Shown: positions 60,554-64,000 of the stretch, piece after piece
Layout: each line of letters opens with the position of its first letter
How positions within the stretch are numbered: position 1 is the first letter of the stretch
Source: Cheilinus undulatus
Lineage: Eukaryota > Chordata > Actinopteri > Labriformes > Labridae
Assembly: GCF_018320785.1 (NCBI RefSeq)
Contig: NW_024571693.1
Coordinates: 1 to 64,000 of the forward strand
DNA: 64,000 nucleotides
Reading direction: 5' to 3'
Notes under the pieces: model-generated
The model's input: the letters and a program-made list of their open reading frames with translations, nothing else
Databases searched by the model: none
What the model was told of the DNA's origin: nothing
Translations under genes and position numbers: made by a program

Positions 60554-62712
60554 TTACGCTCTGTCATCTGCTTCCTGTCCATCAGCTGATGGCTCACAGT
60601 TGGTTTCTGGTTTCTTGTCTGGCATCTTTACAGATACTGCAGCTTCTGCCGGGTTTTGGTTGGAAGTTTCTGGAGTCCCTGACTCAGTCTCTATTAAATA
60701 AAACACAATAACAAGTAAGAACAGTAGTGTAACATCATGCTGATAGGCCCCGGTGCAATATTTTTTTGTGCTCCCACCCCTGCCCTAAACACAAGCACAC
60801 GCGTACACACGCGTACACACACACACACAGCCACTCGAGAGAACTGCTATTGTCACCATGTAGGCTAGGTAACTGGCCACACACTCATCCTGCAAACCAG
60901 CCTTTCAGCACCACGGACAGCGGCTGAAGCTCCATATCAACACTTCCCTAACAGCCTGCCCTGACCTGGGCTCAAACTACCACAGCCTGATGATGTCTTT
61001 TCCTTCCTCGTTTTGTGCGCCGCTTTTTTGTTTGGGCCTGCGAAACATGATGATGCTACCTTTTCTCGTCAAATTTCATCCACTTGCTTTTTTTTTCTTG
61101 CTGAAAGGAGAAACAACTCACATCACGAATCACGACTCATCATGACTGACAGGTATCAAGATGATTGGACAAATCATCATTTCATCCTCCAATACCAGCC
61201 ACTCAGCGTTACCTTACCGACCTGCCTCGAGCTATTCCACTCACAAAAACAGGGGCCTGTCGCAATTCTGCTGCTTTTTTTCCCTCCTTCATGGGCCCCT
61301 GACGGTGTCTGGGCCCCGGTGCAGCTGCACCGTTGATATTTACGCCACTGAGTAAGAGTTTTAATACACCTTTAACACCTAAAGCCACGATGTCTGTCCC
61401 ACCCCAGCCTGGATGACAAAAGCTAAATGTCTTTACTGGATGTTAGAACTAGCTTCAAGCTTAAAAAGCTTAAAGTAGTAAATAACTTTAAAAATAATGC
61501 AGAGAAGGACATTTCCTTCTCAGATTAAGAGGAGCTGACACATTTGAGTAGAAGTGCCTTAAATGACGTACTGAACTTGGGTGAACATATTAAAACATTT
61601 CCCAGCACAGGAAACTCTTCCATGTTTTTTCTGAACTGTTTAGGGTTAAACTCTCGTGGTTAGGATTTTACTGACCAGCTCCACTGTGGCCGTTTTGTGT
61701 CGCTGAGACCGGGGTGGTTCTCTGGATTCCTGAAGCAACTGAGGAAAACAATTGAAAATTAATAAATATTAATGATACAGAAAATACATCACTAACTAAA
61801 ACACATTTGGTTGATTTTCTACTATCAGTCAGTCTTCTGTAACTATTTTGAACACCACTTTGTGTTTATGTTTGGTTTAATAACATTTTACTCACCAGCT
61901 CCATCGCTGAGATGTTGGGTAGTATCAGTTTGTCCTGAAACAAATGGTAGAAAAAATCCATTTGAAGATAACTGGTGAAGGTTTTTGTTCTAAATCAAAC
62001 AAGTTTTATCATAGTTTAAACATGTTTCAGAGTAGGTTAAATAACATTTCATTACCTTCACCATGAGGAGATTCATTTAGTGGTCTCATCTCTTGTTCGG
62101 TCCCTATCAAGATAAAAAATAATAATTACAAAACAATAAATAAATGCTTTTGTTTAGAACTATAGTAGTTGAACACCATCACCTAAAACAGATAACTGGA
62201 AAACAAAATAATAATAATACACATATATCATAAATCTATGTTGTCAACATTTTTATTGTGGTTATGGTTTTTATAGCTAAGAAGAAGGTAGCTCAATAAA
62301 ATGACTCTACAATTTCTGCTGAAATTAAAAGAAAAAATCCACAGGCATGTTAGATGAATAATCCACATTTGAGAGCTATGTTTATTTTTCAGTATGTTTT
62401 CTTATCAAACATTTAAGTGAACATTTTGTATCTTACCTTATAAGGTAAGATACAACTGATTACTGAACTGTTTGTATTTAATTAAGGATAATTTTCTGTG
62501 TAAAATCAAATATTTGTATTCATAAATCTGGTAGAGCAAAACTATTGAAACAACCACAAAGTGACGCTACAATTTCTGTTGGAATAAAAAATTATTTAAT
62601 GCATGTTAAAAAGTGAATAATCTATATACTGAACTATGTTTCAATATACTTTTTTATCAAACATTTACGAGAACATTTTGTATCTTACTGTTTTGTGCTC
62701 GTCGCCTTCTTT
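60554..62712 (-). CDS. gene 4 (partial): tail exons of another CD48/SLAM-like receptor
   Basis: Exons, minus strand: 62712-62689 (24 bp, ERRRRAQN), 62103-62056 (TEQEMRPLNESPHGE), 61934-61896 (QTDTTQHLSDGA), 61729-61676 (IQRTTPVSATQNGHSGA), 60690-60554 (ETESGTPETSNQNPAE..., ending KKPETNCEPSADG and a TAA stop). All are phase 1-1 with GT/AG ends and open throughout, making this the only copy with an intact long tail. No ITSM-type tyrosine motif seen. The TM and Ig exons are not in the window; upstream sequence is interrupted at about 63148 by an inserted repeat exactly where another tail-exon donor (agcacatttagtttctt-acc) is expected. The 3' UTR homology and exon phases tie it to genes 1-3. Confidence 0.65.
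60722..61350. mobile_element. non-autonomous hAT-like element in the last intron of gene 4
   Basis: 629 bp with 8-bp flanks AGTAAGAA (60714-60721) and AGTAAGAG (61351-61358). Ends CAGTAGTGTAACAT and, inward from the right, CAGTGGCGTAAATAT. Gene 3 retains the empty site AGTAAGAAttttaatac at 40085-40101. Includes a CA/CG-rich stretch (60785-60830). The frame 61013-61336 is not recognised as a transposase. Confidence 0.9.
62426..62455. repeat. perfect 30-bp palindrome made of two opposed splice-donor words
   Basis: Centre TTATAA; arms TTGTATCTTACC and its reverse complement GGTAAGATACAA. The left arm continues a tail-exon donor context shared with gene 1 (gaacattttgtatcttac at 21940). A deletion or recombination junction between repeated tail-exon modules is likely. 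Confidence 0.8.
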
Positions 62713-63147
62713 CTGTATATAAAAGAAAGAAAAATGTTGTAAATCAGTCATTCATAATGTGATCATCATTAAAAATTAATCATGCTTAAGCAGAGTGTCA
62801 CCAAAGATGGATCCTGACAGCAGAACAAACTCAAACATTTTCATATGACTTCTATAAAATCACTGATTTTATTTAAATAAGATTTTTTGGATGTGTAATA
62901 ATAATTTGGACTAATAAATCTGGTAGAGGAAAAACTATTAAAAACAAAGCAGCTCTATCATTTCCACAGAAATAAAGAAGAAATCAACTGATCAAACTGA
63001 ATTATTGACTGTTTATAGATACTATATTGGTTGTGCTGAATACATGTTCAAATGAATTCTGAAATTTACATAAACTACAGTTGAAGAATGTTTTATTTCA
63101 CAACAAGTTATCTTGTTTACATGTTTAAGAGCACATTTAGTTTCTTC

Positions 63148-64000
63148 CTGTCAAGGTCCTAAAAAACTCAAAAGAAGGACCCAAATACAGAACTCAAAAA
63201 AGGATTTAATACAAACAAAATAAGGCAAATCCAAAAATGATAAAGTCCAATACAAGTAAAACTAAACTGAGGAACCACCAGGGAAAAATCTAAACTTACT
63301 TCAAAAAAAATCTAGCTAAAGGCAACATACACGGGAGGCACGAGGAAAGACACGAGGAGACAAACTGAGGATCACACTGAGAAGACATCTGGACAAAGTG
63401 ACAAAGGACAGGGAGAAACACAGAACCTCTCCTTGTGATTGCACAAGGAGAGACAGGTGTGGTTAGACAAGTGAAACTAGTGAAGGTAATCACAGTGGAG
63501 GGAAACTGAGGCAGGAAGAACACTGGAAACACACACAAGGGAAATCAACTACAAAATAAAACAGGACATCTTACAATACACAAGAACAGTGGACCAGGAA
63601 GAGATACAAAACATAAGAGACACGAGGAGGGGAGCAAGGGAACAAATACACACACAGGGAGTTAAACTAGACATGAAACATTGCACTCGGATGCAGGACA
63701 AAACAAGAGATCGCCAAAATAGGGTGGTCTCAGCTCGCCATTCGAGCCCTGTCGCAGTTCCTTTGCAGTGAGAACACAATCACCTCAGAAACCGGCACAA
63801 CTGACTCATAACTGTAGTACACACCGTAGTCGTGGGGCAGTAATGCGCCCTGCCAACCGTTCAGTAAAAACAATAGAAGAAAAAGGAATAGAAGAATCAG
63901 CAACAGAAGAAGAAGAGAAGGAGAGAAAAAAAAACAACAGATCTATCTGGATGAAATTAGTCGTGGCTCCGTGAGGCGGCACGTCTTCATTTTAACCAAT
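63148..64000. repeat. unclassified dispersed repeat and right-edge sequence
   Basis: Begins abruptly in the middle of a conserved tail intron (agtttctt|cctgtcaagg). The composition (GGACCCAAATACAGAACTC, GGAAACTGAGGCAGG, ACAAGGGAAATCAACT) resembles a common teleost repeat. Further right (63710-63990) the class is not recognised. The right end of the insert is not visible. The frames 63296-63974 on both strands are not convincing genes. Confidence 0.45.

Noticed and set aside
61013-61336. 107-codon frame inside the gene 4 hAT element
   Set aside because: No transposase motif (no RNase-H-like residues or BED finger); the element is 629 bp and non-autonomous.
1-64000. tRNA, rRNA or CRISPR arrays
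   Set aside because: No cloverleaf-type A/B-box pairs, rRNA-like sequence or regularly spaced direct repeats with unique spacers were seen; the regular repeats here are minisatellites or Ig exon duplications.

Overview
This is AT-rich nuclear DNA from a ray-finned fish, probably a percomorph teleost. The fish-type transposons (hAT, Tc1/mariner, PIF/Harbinger, L1 and L2-like LINEs), the GTGGCAAAAATGGGCAAAAA-type minisatellites, the intron-rich genes and the V-C2 immunoglobulin (Ig) receptors with YTPEIN and DSGxY motifs all point that way. There is no bacterial, viral or organellar gene content. The coding sequence is in short exons, and almost every long open frame is only part of an exon.

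Layout. Positions 1-17,900 are gene-poor: hAT elements that carry minisatellites (414-1624, and an inverted relative at 13156-14542), two long related minisatellite arrays (3.5-4.7 kb and 6.4-7.4 kb), a degenerate GATGCAAAATNACC array (8.5-10.4 kb), a ~170-bp tandem repeat with a nested Tc1-like MITE (16.3-17.2 kb), and one CpG-rich candidate first exon encoding a signal peptide (minus strand, 11054-11147). Positions 17,900-64,000 hold a tandem cluster of at least four minus-strand paralogues of the CD2/SLAM (CD48-like) Ig receptor family. Gene 1 (20330-27574) and gene 2 (30821-35451) each encode signal peptide, V, C2, transmembrane (TM) segment and a short tail, 263 residues in my models. Gene 3 (40052-57921) has one signal exon, one TM exon and four consecutive V-C2 pairs between them, an eight-Ig-domain receptor of about 829 residues in my model. 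Gene 4 (60554-62712) is the 3' end of a fourth copy that runs off the right edge.

Every Ig domain is split across two exons with a constant phase pattern (1-1, 1-1, 1-0, 0-1), so whole V-C2 blocks can be duplicated without breaking the frame. Gene 3 appears to have grown that way; two of its blocks form a near-identical 1,682-bp tandem repeat. The cytoplasmic tails are made of tiny exons (15, 24, 24, 39, 48-64 bp) inside repeated intron modules, and they are decaying differently in each copy: an early stop at the same splice junction in genes 1 and 2, a 10-bp frame change in gene 3, transposon insertions in gene 4. No clear ITSM (TxYxxV/I) motif was seen in the tails. Because the units are paralogous, several transposon insertions have an 'empty site' in a sister unit inside the same window, which allows target duplications and relative ages to be read directly.

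These genes would act at the leukocyte surface as homophilic or heterophilic adhesion/signalling receptors if they follow the CD2/SLAM family; that role is inferred from family membership. All exon models are read by eye from splice signals and phase and have not been checked against RNA.
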